This document shows, piece after piece, positions 1-7,738 of a stretch of DNA of 20,122 nt. This DNA is from JBBQBQ01 sp038317685 (GTDB lineage: Bacteria > Desulfobacterota > Desulfuromonadia > Desulfuromonadales > DDH964): contig JBBQBQ010000035.1 in the NCBI GenBank assembly GCA_038317685.1, positions 1 to 20,122 of the forward strand, read 5' to 3'. A program made the translations under genes and the position numbers. How positions within the stretch are numbered: the first letter of the stretch is position 1; each line of letters begins with the position of its first letter. The notes beneath the pieces were generated by a model. The model saw only the letters and a list, made by a program, of their open reading frames with translations, did no database searches and had not been told where the DNA came from.

Positions 1-2
1 AC

Positions 3-878
3 AACGCCTTCGCCGCCCTGAGAGCCGCCAAGGAGCAGACCGGCCGCCACGATCTGCAGGTCGGCGCCGAGGTGGTGGTGATGCGCGACAACCTCTCGGG
101 GCTGCCGGCGACCCTGGAGTGGGCGGCGCAGCGCGGGGTGAGCTTCGCCATTGTCACTCACCTCCTCCCCTACGATCAGGCCCATGCCGGACAGGAGGCC
201 TATATCCCCTGCACCGACGCCGCCATCGCCCATTTCGAGGGGTGGCGGGAGCGGGCCCGGCAGGAGGGGGTGGCGATGGAGCGCTACTTCGAAATCCTCT
301 TCAAATTCGCCAAGAACCCCGAGGAGCAGCGCATCGTTGCCTTCGTCGAGAGAATGAAGGAAGCGGCGGCCGCAGAAAACCTCTTTCTCGACCTCTCCAA
401 GCTCTTTTCCATCGACAGCGGCTGGATCGCCCATCTTGAGGGGGTCTTCGACCAGGCGCGCCGGGTCGCGGAACGGACCGGCCTCGACCTGCAACTGCCG
501 CGGGTCGTCCCCAAGGAGGAGCGGCTCTGCCACTTCGTCGAGGACGGCGGGGCCTTCGTCTCCTGGCAGGGGGAGGTCCATCCCTGCTACTTCCTCTGGC
601 ATCGCTACAGCTGCTTCGCCAGCGGCTGGGAGCAGCCGGTACGGCCCCGGGTCTTCGGCCATCTCGACCGCGCCGACATCGTGACGATCTGGAACAACCA
701 GGCCTTCCGCACCTTCCGGAGCAACGTCATCGGCTACGACTACCCCTTCTGCATCAGCTGCCGCCTGGCCCCCTGCGACTACGTGCAGACCGAGGCTTTC
801 GAACAGGATTGCCACGTTCGGGGCGAGCCGTGCGGCAGCTGTCTGTGGTGCATGGGTCTCTTTCAGTGCCTGCGCTGA
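3..878 (+). CDS. Radical SAM/SPASM-domain protein, C-terminal part (5' end outside window); possible tungsten/molybdenum-enzyme maturase
   Basis: The frame is open from base 3 with no stop, so this is a fragment of at least 291 residues lacking its N-terminus; the usual CxxxCxxC radical SAM cluster motif must lie to the left. The last ~115 residues carry eleven cysteines: one in LCHFVE, HPCYF, YSCF, FCISC, APCDY, DCHV, EPCGSC, LWC and FQC. This is the layout of a SPASM/twitch auxiliary [4Fe-4S] domain. The ending PCGSCLWCMGLFQC resembles, from memory, radical SAM maturases linked to tungsten-cofactor oxidoreductases. The convergent neighbour fdhD, which serves molybdenum/tungsten bis-MGD enzymes, fits that idea. 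The SPASM assignment is well supported; the tungsten-enzyme role is inference. It could also be a peptide-modifying SPASM enzyme. Its stop lies inside the 3' end of fdhD (16-bp convergent overlap). Confidence 0.7.
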   Translation, partial: NAFAALRAAKEQTGRHDLQVGAEVVVMRDNLSGLPATLEWAAQRGVSFAIVTHLLPYDQAHAGQEAYIPCTDAAIAHFEGWRERARQEGVAMERYFEILFKFAKNPEEQRIVAFVERMKEAAAAENLFLDLSKLFSIDSGWIAHLEGVFDQARRVAERTGLDLQLPRVVPKEERLCHFVEDGGAFVSWQGEVHPCYFLWHRYSCFASGWEQPVRPRVFGHLDRADIVTIWNNQAFRTFRSNVIGYDYPFCISCRLAPCDYVQTEAFEQDCHVRGEPCGSCLWCMGLFQCLR

Positions 879-1702
879 ACGAGCCGCTCCGGGTGGCTAA
901 AGACCTCGAAACGACTGCCGCGCAGATACCCGATCAGGACGATCCCGACCGCGCTGCAGAGGGCGACCGCGGCATCGGTGGGGGCGGTCCGGGAGGCGAT
1001 CAGGCCGACCCCGAGGCGGGCCGCCTTGATCACCATTTCGCTCGAGATCCGGCCCGAGGTGACGAGCATCGTCCCGGCGGGGTCGAGGCAGCGCAGCAGG
1101 GCCTCGCCGGCCAGACGATCGATGGCATTGTGCCGGCCGAGGTCTTCGGCGGCCAGGAGCAGCTTGCCATTCCGGCCGAGGCCGGCCGAGTGGATGCCGC
1201 CGTGGTCGGCGTAGCGCTCGGCGGCCCGGTCGAGCTCCGTCATCAGCGCCACCACCTCCCCGGCCAGATAGCGCCGCAGCGGGAGGGGAACCGGCGTCGT
1301 CAGGTTGAAACTCACCCCGCCCCCGCAGCCGCTGGTGACGGTCGGCTGCAACCTTGCGGGAAGTTCCCCGCGCAATCGGACCCGCGCGACCCCCAGCTCC
1401 CGGCAGATCCCCAGGGTAAGAATTTCTTCCAGGCGGTCGATGAACCCCTGGAGACGCAGGAAGCCGACGATCAGCAAGTCGAGACGGTGAGGGGAGGCGA
1501 TCAGGGTGGCCAGCTCCCGGTCGTTGACATACAGCCGGAGCGGGCACTCGGCTGGAACCTGCCGCCACACCGAACGCAGGGCCCCTCCCTGGAACCGGTG
1601 GATCGGGAGCGGCAGGTCCCGGTCCCCAGCCTCGAGTTGGCTCGGAGATTTGGCGGAGTGGTGGTTCGGGGGCGTTTTCCCAATATTGGTCGGTATGGTC
1701 AT
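863..1702 (-). CDS. fdhD: FdhD, formate dehydrogenase accessory sulfurtransferase
   Basis: FdhD moves sulfur from a cysteine desulfurase (IscS) to the bis-MGD cofactor of formate dehydrogenase in the cytoplasm, and the enzyme is inactive without it. The 279-residue product has the usual family length. Family blocks are visible: GGIHSAGL (168-175), EDLGRHNAIDRL (186-197), TSGRISSEMVIK (215-226), ASRTAPTDAA (236-245) and IGYLRGSRFEVF (257-268). The loop that is CxxC in E. coli FdhD reads C126-G-G-G here, so the first cysteine is kept and the second is glycine. The ATG at 1702 was chosen because GAGGTGA lies a few bases upstream. A longer frame continues upstream, but it adds 69 residues with no family similarity. 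The gene diverges from the membrane-protein gene at 1863 and converges on the radical SAM gene. Confidence 0.93.
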   Translation of the reverse strand: MTIPTNIGKTPPNHHSAKSPSQLEAGDRDLPLPIHRFQGGALRSVWRQVPAECPLRLYVNDRELATLIASPHRLDLLIVGFLRLQGFIDRLEEILTLGICRELGVARVRLRGELPARLQPTVTSGCGGGVSFNLTTPVPLPLRRYLAGEVVALMTELDRAAERYADHGGIHSAGLGRNGKLLLAAEDLGRHNAIDRLAGEALLRCLDPAGTMLVTSGRISSEMVIKAARLGVGLIASRTAPTDAAVALCSAVGIVLIGYLRGSRFEVFSHPERLVQRRH

Positions 1703-1745
1703 GGTCACCTCTTTCCCGGAGTCTACTCGCTCGTCCGGGTGGATG

Positions 1746-1774
1746 TCGATGGCGGCGCCCGATGTTGCTATAAT
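1746..1774 (+). promoter_or_regulatory. Candidate sigma70-type promoter for the 1863 membrane-protein gene
   Basis: A perfect TATAAT lies at 1769-1774 in the divergent fdhD/membrane-protein gap. The -35 at the expected 17-bp distance (TCGATG, 1746-1751) is poor. Transcription would begin near 1781 and leave an ~80-nt leader. That leader contains a perfect 6-bp hairpin (CACTCC at 1816-1821, GGAGTG at 1828-1833) before the ribosome binding site AGGGAG. No function of the hairpin is claimed. Confidence 0.4.
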
Positions 1775-1862
1775 CTTCCCAGGGAAACCGGGTCTCGGCC
1801 GGGGCCGGGGATCTCCACTCCCCCGCCGGAGTGAAATTACTTGTGAAGGGAGAACCTCCTCC

Positions 1863-2255
1863 ATGAACCTTCTCCGCGACGATTCCCGCCGTTTCTTCCT
1901 TTGCGGCATCCGCTTCTGCTTCGGCGCCTGGCTCCTCTACGTCGGCCTGGTGAAATGGCTCGTCATCGGCCCGGGCGGCTTCGTCGGCCTCATCACCACC
2001 GCCTTCGCCCCGACCTGGTCGCCGCATCCGCTGAACGTCCTCCTCGCCTGGCTGATCCTGGCCGCCGAGCCGCTCCTGGCCCTCTTCCTCCTCTCCGGGC
2101 GGAGACCTCGGCTGGCCTGGTCGCTGACCGCCCTCCTCATGTTCCTGCTGACCATCGGCCAGACCATCCTCATGAAACCCGAGGTCATTGCCAACTGGCA
2201 GTACCTGGTTCTGACCCTGACCTGCGCCGCCCTGAGCGATCCGGAGACGGACTGA
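1863..2255 (+). CDS. Small four-helix membrane protein, DoxX/MauE-like
   Basis: The 130-residue product has about four hydrophobic segments (roughly residues 11-35, 57-78, 83-104 and 108-124). The acidic end DPETD probably lies in the cytoplasm. Length, helix number and the first-helix pattern ending in GLVKW fit the loose DoxX/MauE group of small inner-membrane proteins. Known members of that group act in thiol or respiratory redox processes, but no cysteine pair or catalytic motif supports a specific reaction here. The ATG at 1863 was chosen because it begins the hydrophobic protein and has AGGGAG about 12 nt upstream. The frame is open further upstream but crosses the fdhD regulatory gap. 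The gene is codirectional with the helicase gene, 125 bp downstream, and may be cotranscribed with it. Confidence 0.65.
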   Translation: MNLLRDDSRRFFLCGIRFCFGAWLLYVGLVKWLVIGPGGFVGLITTAFAPTWSPHPLNVLLAWLILAAEPLLALFLLSGRRPRLAWSLTALLMFLLTIGQTILMKPEVIANWQYLVLTLTCAALSDPETD

Positions 2256-2380
2256 GGGGGTCAAGCCGGACGTTTGGCACCGCGTAACCAAATTTCCCCT
2301 TTCCCTGGCGCTCCGGTCAGGGGTAGGATTCCCTTCGCCCCGTTCCGAACCTCCCCCATCGCCAAGGCCTCAGCGACCGC

Positions 2381-5300
2381 ATGTTGCCGCCCATCGTCGA
2401 ATCGGACATCGTCAAGACCTGCGGCCGCACCTACACCGAGCGCGGCCGGGCCTACCAGCGCACGGGAAAGGTGCGGACCGTCGATTGGGACGCCGAGGAG
2501 CAGACCCTGGCCGCCACCGTCGCCGGCAGCGGGCGCAACCTTTACGAAGTGGAAATTCTGGTCAATGCCATCCCGGGGCGGCTGCGTCTGGAAGGGTATT
2601 GCAGCTGCCCCATGGAGGAGGACTGCAAGCACGTGGCGGCGGTCCTCTTCGAATGTCTCCACCGCCAAGGCCGGATCGTCCCCCCGGCCTCCGTCCCCAC
2701 GCCCAGGCCCGCCCGGCAGGCGCCGACCCCGGTTCAGGCCTGGCAACAGCAGGTCGCCGCGCGGCTGGCCCCACCCGCCGCCGGGACCGGCCGGCATCCC
2801 GGAAGCCAGGCCCTGATCTACCTGTTGCGGGCGCAACCGGGGCGGGCCGCCACCGAAGTCACCCTGGCGTTGCTGAAGAGCCGGCCCCTCAAACGCGGCG
2901 GCTGGGGAAAAACGACCCCCGCTTCCTGGTACCAACTGACCGCCCCTTCCACCTCTTCATACGGCGACCGTCCCGACTGGGTCGGCCCCCTCGATGCCGA
3001 AATCCTCGAACTGCTGCGCAACGACCTCGGCAGCGGCTTTCCGCTCCGTCTCGCCGGCGACCGGGGGCCACTGATCCTCAAACGCCTGACGAAGAGCGGC
3101 CGCGTCTTTCTGGACGATCTCGAAACCTCCCCCCTCGCCGCCGGACCGACGCGCCGGGCCGTCTTCGAATGGCGGGAGAGCAAACAGCAGGAGGTGCTGC
3201 ACATCCGCCTGGAGGGCGGGACCGAGGATTGGTTCCCGGTGCCGACCGACCCGCCGTGGTACCTCGACCGGGGGGGGCGTTGCGCCGGGCCCATCGACCA
3301 GCCGCTGGCTCCGGCGCTCTTTCATGCCCTGTGCCATCTGCCGCCGGTGCCGGCGGCGGAACTGCCGGGTCTCGGGCGGTTCCTCCTGCCCCTGGCGCCG
3401 GCGCGATCCCTGCCGTTGCCGATGGAACTGGAGATCAGCCGCTGGGACGAGCCGCCGGTGCCGGCCCTGCAACTCCGGGGCGAACCGGCTCCGGGGGGGC
3501 GGACCGTCCAGCTGGCCCGGCTGGGCTTCGTCTATGGTCCCTGCCGGCTCCCTCCCTGGCGCAACGGGGAGGAGTTGCACCCCCTGCTGCGGCACGAGGA
3601 GCAGGACTGGCTGATCGCCCGCGATCCGGGCGCCGAGGAGCGGCACCTCCAAACCTTGATCGGGCTCGGTTTCAATCCGGCCGGGGTCGTCGGCGCCGGT
3701 GCGGCCGGCGCGTGCGACCTCCTTTTCGCCGGCCCGACCCTCGCCCAGTCGGCCGAGGCGTGGCGCGCCTTCCTGCGGGACGACTTGCCGCGACTGGCCG
3801 GAGGCGGTTGGCGCATCGATACCGACGCCACCTTTCAACTCCGTTTCACCCGCGCCGAAGGCCTCAGCGTCCGGCTCGATGATGGCGCCGGCGGCTGGTT
3901 CGAAATCGGCCTCGATCTCGACCACCAGGGTGAAACAATCCCCTTGCTGCCGCTCCTGATCCAGTTCCTGGAAGCCGGGGGCGATCCGGCGCGGGGGCTG
4001 CTGATCCCCCGGGAGAACGGCGTCTGGCTGGAGGTTCCACCGGAGATTCTGGCACCGATCGTCGAAACCCTCTTCGAACTCTACCAGCGCCCCACGCTCG
4101 ATAGGGCGGGGCGGCTGCGCCTCCACCAAAGCATCGCTCCCTGGCTCGACGAGCTCGACCGGCGACTCGGGGCCGGGGGGCTCGGCCTGGTCTGGCAGGG
4201 GGGCGAGCGGCTGCGCGACCTGGCCCGGCGGCTGCGTCATTTTACCGGCATCGAGGCGGTGGCGGCGCCGGCGGGCTTGTCGGCCGAACTGCGCCCCTAC
4301 CAGCTGCGGGGACTGGCCTGGCTGCAGTTCCTGCGCGAGTTCGGCTTCGGCGGCATCCTCGCCGACGACATGGGCCTCGGCAAGACGGTCCAGACCCTGG
4401 CCCATCTGCTGGTCGAAAAGGCCGCCGGCCGTTTGCTGAAGCCGGCGCTGGTCGTCGCTCCGACCAGCGTCCTCGGCAACTGGCGGCGGGAAGCGGAGCG
4501 CTTTACGCCGACGCTGCGGGTTTTGGTGCTGCACGGCCCGCGGCGCGGCGCCCATTTCGACGGCCTGACTGCCTACGACCTCATCGTCACCAGCTACGCC
4601 CTCCTCCCCCGGGACGGCGAGACGCTCCTCGGCATCCCCTTCCACAGCGTCATCCTCGACGAAGCCCAGGCGATCAAGAATCCCAAGGCCAAGGCCGCCC
4701 TCGCCGCCCGCGCCCTGGACGCCGACCACCGTCTCTGCCTGACCGGCACCCCGCTGGAGAATCATCTCGGCGAGCTCTGGTCCCTCTTTCATTTCCTCAT
4801 GCCCGGCTTCCTCGGTCCCGAGAACGCCTTCAACACCCTCTTCCGGCAGCCGATCGAAAAGCGCGGCGATGGCGGCCGCCGGCAGGAACTGGTGCGGCGT
4901 ATCGCCCCCTTCCTCCTGCGCCGCGACAAGGGGGAAGTGGCCACGGAGCTGCCGGCCAAGACCGAGATCGTTCAGGCCATTGAGCTCGACGGCCCCCAGC
5001 GCCGCCTCTACGAGAGCATCCGGGTGGCCATGGCCGACAAGATCGGTGCCCTCCTCCAGCAAAAAGGCCTGGCCCGCAGCCACATCGAAATGCTCGACGC
5101 CCTCCTCAAGCTGCGTCAGGCCTGCTGCGACCCGCGCCTGGTCAAACTGGAGAGCGCCCGCGGCCTGCACGCCTCGGCCAAGCTCGAACGGCTGCTGGAG
5201 ATGCTCGCCGAACTCCTCGAAGAGGGGCGGCGCATCCTGCTCTTTTCCCAGTTCACCTCGATGCTCGCCCTGATCGAGACCGAACTGCAGGCCCGCCGCA

Positions 5301-5686
5301 TCCGCTACCTCAAGCTCACCGGCCAGACCCGCCACCGCGACGAGGTGATCGCCCAATTTCAGGCGGGGGAGGCGCCCCTCTTCCTCGTCAGCCTCAAGGC
5401 CGGCGGGGTTGGCCTCAACCTGACCGCCGCCGACACCGTCATCCACTACGATCCCTGGTGGAATCCGGCCGTCGAGCGCCAGGCCACCGACCGCGCCCAC
5501 CGCATCGGCCAGGAGAAGCCGGTCTTCGTCTACAAGCTGGTCGCCACCGACACGGTGGAGGAGAAGATTCTGCAGCTTCAGGCCCGCAAGCAGGCCCTGG
5601 CCGACGACGTCTACGGCAAGGCCCGGGACGGCGACCCCCTGGCGACCCTGCGGGCCGAGGAGATCCTCTCCCTCTTCGCCCCCTGA
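2381..5686 (+). CDS. SWIM zinc-finger SNF2-family DNA translocase/helicase
   Basis: This 1101-residue cytoplasmic ATPase is a typical bacterial SWIM-SNF2 protein. At the N-terminus a SWIM zinc finger has CxC at 74-76 and CxH at 82-84. A long variable middle follows, and its later part (about 470-560) resembles the bacterial SNF2-associated domain. The motor core starts near 640: Walker A DDMGLGKT (662-669, Lys668), DEAQ box (760-763), LTGTPLEN, LLRRDKGEV, then helicase lobe 2 with LFSQFTSML, VSLKAGGVGLNL and motif VI DRAHRIGQ (1037-1044). All ATPase motifs look intact. SNF2 proteins use ATP to translocate on double-stranded DNA and remodel bound proteins; the client of this subfamily is not established. 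No strong ribosome binding site precedes the ATG, but the SWIM region starts as in relatives. The 125-bp gap upstream (2256-2380) shows nothing clear. Confidence 0.93.
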   Translation: MLPPIVESDIVKTCGRTYTERGRAYQRTGKVRTVDWDAEEQTLAATVAGSGRNLYEVEILVNAIPGRLRLEGYCSCPMEEDCKHVAAVLFECLHRQGRIVPPASVPTPRPARQAPTPVQAWQQQVAARLAPPAAGTGRHPGSQALIYLLRAQPGRAATEVTLALLKSRPLKRGGWGKTTPASWYQLTAPSTSSYGDRPDWVGPLDAEILELLRNDLGSGFPLRLAGDRGPLILKRLTKSGRVFLDDLETSPLAAGPTRRAVFEWRESKQQEVLHIRLEGGTEDWFPVPTDPPWYLDRGGRCAGPIDQPLAPALFHALCHLPPVPAAELPGLGRFLLPLAPARSLPLPMELEISRWDEPPVPALQLRGEPAPGGRTVQLARLGFVYGPCRLPPWRNGEELHPLLRHEEQDWLIARDPGAEERHLQTLIGLGFNPAGVVGAGAAGACDLLFAGPTLAQSAEAWRAFLRDDLPRLAGGGWRIDTDATFQLRFTRAEGLSVRLDDGAGGWFEIGLDLDHQGETIPLLPLLIQFLEAGGDPARGLLIPRENGVWLEVPPEILAPIVETLFELYQRPTLDRAGRLRLHQSIAPWLDELDRRLGAGGLGLVWQGGERLRDLARRLRHFTGIEAVAAPAGLSAELRPYQLRGLAWLQFLREFGFGGILADDMGLGKTVQTLAHLLVEKAAGRLLKPALVVAPTSVLGNWRREAERFTPTLRVLVLHGPRRGAHFDGLTAYDLIVTSYALLPRDGETLLGIPFHSVILDEAQAIKNPKAKAALAARALDADHRLCLTGTPLENHLGELWSLFHFLMPGFLGPENAFNTLFRQPIEKRGDGGRRQELVRRIAPFLLRRDKGEVATELPAKTEIVQAIELDGPQRRLYESIRVAMADKIGALLQQKGLARSHIEMLDALLKLRQACCDPRLVKLESARGLHASAKLERLLEMLAELLEEGRRILLFSQFTSMLALIETELQARRIRYLKLTGQTRHRDEVIAQFQAGEAPLFLVSLKAGGVGLNLTAADTVIHYDPWWNPAVERQATDRAHRIGQEKPVFVYKLVATDTVEEKILQLQARKQALADDVYGKARDGDPLATLRAEEILSLFAP

Positions 5687-5935
5687 CCCGCCGCCGCGGT
5701 CGGGGCTGGAGGGCATTTCGGGATTGACCAGGAGGGGGAGTTTTGAAATGGATGGCCGAGGGAGACTTCATCGGAGGTGGCCTCGGGAGGGGAAGAGACG
5801 GCCGCCAACAGCCAAGATCGAATCCGAAATCAGCCCGCCACGACCACCGCGTCGTGCGGGCTGTTGGATTTCCTGAAGGGGAGGATATGGAGGGCCGGAG
5901 GCCGGGATGCCGCCGCAGCCCGCGGCGAGAGGCCC
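5687..5935. other. Convergent intergenic region, 249 bp
   Basis: The gap lies between the SNF2 stop on the plus strand and the 82-residue gene's stop on the minus strand. It holds the strong hairpin listed separately. It also holds a Shine-Dalgarno-like GGAGGGGGAG (5731-5740) seven bases before an ATG at 5748. The frames after that ATG run either 42 codons or on into the opposite-strand gene, and both are Arg/Pro-rich, so no gene is called. Confidence 0.5.
5831..5863. terminator. Strong inverted repeat between convergent genes, candidate bidirectional terminator
   Basis: The arm CAGCCCGCCACGAC (5831-5844) pairs with GTCGTGCGGGCTG (5851-5863) across a 6-nt loop, with a single bulged C. Pairing can be extended by GAAAT/ATTTC blocks outside, with a small bulge. 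It sits between two convergent genes, where a shared terminator is expected. Neither side has a good T-run, so factor-independent termination is uncertain. Confidence 0.5.
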
Positions 5936-6184
5936 CTAGGCCGGCCCCTGGGCCAGGTAGGCCTCGGCCATGGAGCGGGGACATCCCCAGCGCGGGATGA
6001 AGGCCTCCAGTTTCTGCTGTTTGGTTTCGTTGAAGAGCCGTTCCCGGCCGAGGGCCTCAAGGTGCCCCGAAACGACGTCGCCGACCTCGGTGGCGTGGGC
6101 GCCTTCGATGCGGAAGATGGTGAAGGCGCTCCCCGCCTCGACGGCGCAACGATCGCCGTTGACTCCGATCACTGTTCCCTGCAT
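5936..6184 (-). CDS. Conserved-looking small protein of unknown function (82 aa)
   Basis: I do not recognise this family. The 82-residue product begins MQGTVIGVNGDRCAVEAG and then alternates short hydrophobic and charged stretches, which suggests a small beta-rich (possibly OB- or SH3-like) N-terminal half. It ends in a basic/hydrophobic tail with a WGCP motif. There is no signal peptide or membrane segment, so it is probably cytoplasmic. The gene call is strong because AAGGAGG lies five to six bases before the ATG and a plausible promoter lies just upstream (6233-6261). It is downstream of the glycosyltransferase on the same strand, but with a 144-bp gap holding its own promoter and an inverted repeat, so it is probably a separate transcript. 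No functional link to the secretion locus can be shown. Confidence 0.75.
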   Translation of the reverse strand: MQGTVIGVNGDRCAVEAGSAFTIFRIEGAHATEVGDVVSGHLEALGRERLFNETKQQKLEAFIPRWGCPRSMAEAYLAQGPA

Positions 6185-6232
6185 GAGTCCTCCTTGGCAA
6201 GCTTGATGACATCCCTGACTTTCCTGGCGGGA

Positions 6233-6261
6233 ACCGTAGCACGGGGGGCCAGGGTTTTCAA
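6233..6261 (-). promoter_or_regulatory. Candidate promoter of the 82-aa gene
   Basis: Read on the minus strand, TTGAAA (6261-6256) and TACGGT (6238-6233) are separated by exactly 17 bp. The -35 matches consensus at five of six positions, while the -10 matches at only three. Transcription would start near 6226, giving a leader of about 40 nt that ends in the AAGGAGG ribosome binding site. Confidence 0.4.
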
Positions 6262-6277
6262 TGGAAGAGGCGGCGCG

Positions 6278-6308
6278 GGTTGAGCCGGTGGCGAGGCCGG
6301 GTTCAACC
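6278..6308. terminator. Inverted repeat downstream of the glycosyltransferase gene
   Basis: The arm GGTTGAGCCGG (6278-6288) pairs with CCGGGTTCAACC (6297-6308) around an 8-nt loop, with one bulge. It begins about 20 bp past the glycosyltransferase stop in the direction of transcription, where a terminator is expected. There is no T-run after it on the minus strand, so this is a weak call. Confidence 0.35.
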
Positions 6309-6328
6309 GGCGGCCCTGCTCCCCCCGC

Positions 6329-7570
6329 TCATTTCTTCCCGGGCCAAAACCGCGCCCCTTCAGAAAGTTCCAGGAGTCTCTCGCCATGGCCGACGATGGC
6401 GGCGGCCGCGTCGACCCGGGTCAGCGCCGCGTGTTTGCGGGCCAGGGCCGTGGCGGCTGCGCCGTAGCGGGGCTCCGTCAGCAAGCGGGACAGGGCCTCC
6501 CGAATCCGCGCCGCGTCCCAACCCCGGCGGACCCGCAGCCCCGCGCCGAGTTCCTCGACCCGCAGGGCGGTATGGAACTGCTCCAGCTGCTCGGGGATCA
6601 GCAGGAGGGGTTTGCCGGCCAAAAGTGCCTGGGTCACCGTGACTTTCCCGCCGTGGCAGACGACGACATCGCTGGACGCCAGGGCGGCGCCGATGGCGCC
6701 GGGCCGCGTTGCGATGCACAGGCCGGGGCGGCGCCGGCCGGTTGCCGCCTTGGCCGGCAGTCCGGGGGCGAGGACCAGACCCCGGCACGGCAGGTCGGCG
6801 ATGGCCTGGAGGGCAGGAAGGCAGAGGGGCGAGGCCGGCTTGAGGTAGGCGAGGAGTTTCGGACCCGCTCCTTTCGGCCAGGTCGCCGGCGTCAGCCGGC
6901 CCCCTTCGTCCGGAGGTCGCAGGTAGGTCGCGGCGAGTCGATCCTTGACCAGATCGAGTTCTGGGAGGGTGAAGAGGAAGATGTGATCGGCGGCATAGAG
7001 GTCGGCGACGAAGCCGATGGGCGGCAGGCCGCGTTCCTCCAGCACCCGGTTGACGCAACTGACGACCAGCCCTTCGCTAGTGGCGGTGAGTGCCTCGCCC
7101 CGGGCCAGCCAGGGCCGCAGGCAGAGATCCGGCCGGCCGGGCTGGAGTTCCCCGAAGCCGGTGCTCAACAGGATCTTCGGCACGGCCAGGCCGCGGGCGG
7201 CGAGGAGGGCGGTGGGGGCGTATTCGCCAATGAGCAGGTCGGGCCGCAAGCTGTCGAGGAGCGATCGCCAGGCGGCGGCGAGGCTCGCCAGGCCGGTCGC
7301 GCTGCGATAGCCCCGATGTTGCAGAATGTCGGAAAAACAGACCGGCTCCTGTTCGGTCCGCAGCCGGGGGAGCCAGACCGGCGCCTGAAAGGTCGCGACG
7401 GGGAGGTGGCCGAGGAAGGGATGGGCCTGGGAGAGATCGGCCAGGACCAGGGAGACCCGCCAGCCCCGCTCCAGGAAGCGCCGGGCGACGGCGGCGATGG
7501 GGGTGAGGTGCCCCAGGCCCCCGCCGAGTTCCCAACAGATCAGGACGTGCCGCTGCGAACCTTGCGTCAT
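6329..7570 (-). CDS. GT-B fold glycosyltransferase, UGT/MGT-like
   Basis: The 413-residue enzyme has the two-domain layout of UGT/MurG-type glycosyltransferases, which move a sugar from a nucleotide-sugar donor to an acceptor. The N-terminal glycine loop (LGGGLGHLTPIAAVARR, starting near residue 15) follows a first beta strand HVLICWE. The C-terminal donor half has CHGGKVTVTQALLAGKPLLL (305-324), followed by IPEQLEQF (325-332), the equivalent of the UGT signature region. Donor and acceptor cannot be read from the sequence. No signal peptide or membrane helix is visible, so it is cytoplasmic or peripheral. The ATG at 7570 has GGGAGG upstream. The frame extends upstream, but those codons lie in the 7619-7734 palindrome and are not family sequence. 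It lies downstream of the type I secretion genes on the same strand, so it could modify the RTX protein or a surface glycan, but this is only suggested by position. Confidence 0.85.
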   Translation of the reverse strand: MTQGSQRHVLICWELGGGLGHLTPIAAVARRFLERGWRVSLVLADLSQAHPFLGHLPVATFQAPVWLPRLRTEQEPVCFSDILQHRGYRSATGLASLAAAWRSLLDSLRPDLLIGEYAPTALLAARGLAVPKILLSTGFGELQPGRPDLCLRPWLARGEALTATSEGLVVSCVNRVLEERGLPPIGFVADLYAADHIFLFTLPELDLVKDRLAATYLRPPDEGGRLTPATWPKGAGPKLLAYLKPASPLCLPALQAIADLPCRGLVLAPGLPAKAATGRRRPGLCIATRPGAIGAALASSDVVVCHGGKVTVTQALLAGKPLLLIPEQLEQFHTALRVEELGAGLRVRRGWDAARIREALSRLLTEPRYGAAATALARKHAALTRVDAAAAIVGHGERLLELSEGARFWPGKK

Positions 7571-7618
7571 AATCCTCCCATCCCTTCGCCACTCGCCGAA
7601 GAGCCCGGGGGTTCGGGG

Positions 7619-7734
7619 CTGATCAAAAATGCCCGGATGCAAGGCGCCGAAAATCCCGAGGAACAAGGCGTACCTGGAAGGTACGTCGGTGACGAGGGAT
7701 GAGGGCAACGCCGCAGCTGGGCGTTTTTCATCAG
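7619..7734. repeat. 116-bp imperfect palindromic element, REP/MITE-like
   Basis: The ends CTGATCAAAAATGCCC and (reverse strand) CTGATGAAAAACGCCC form terminal inverted repeats. The centre is the near-perfect palindrome GTACCTGGAAGGTAC (7670-7684), exactly midway. About 25 of the first 39 positions of the two arms match, with ATCCC in register in both. It fills nearly the whole gap between the hlyD-like stop and the glycosyltransferase start. From memory it resembles dispersed intergenic palindromes of Desulfuromonadales and related genomes; copy number cannot be seen in one window. As RNA it would fold into a very long hairpin and could end or stabilise the secretion-operon transcript. Confidence 0.75.
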
Positions 7735-7738
7735 TCCT

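Noticed and set aside
2957..5716. 919-codon minus-strand open frame opposite the SNF2 gene
   Set aside because: The plus strand carries all SNF2 motifs; the antisense frame is an effect of high third-position GC.
5743..6000. Plus-strand frame with a good Shine-Dalgarno at 5731-5740
   Set aside because: The product is Arg/Pro/Gly-rich, runs through the strong hairpin and into the opposite 82-aa gene. The other frame from ATG 5748 gives only 42 Arg/Pro-rich codons.
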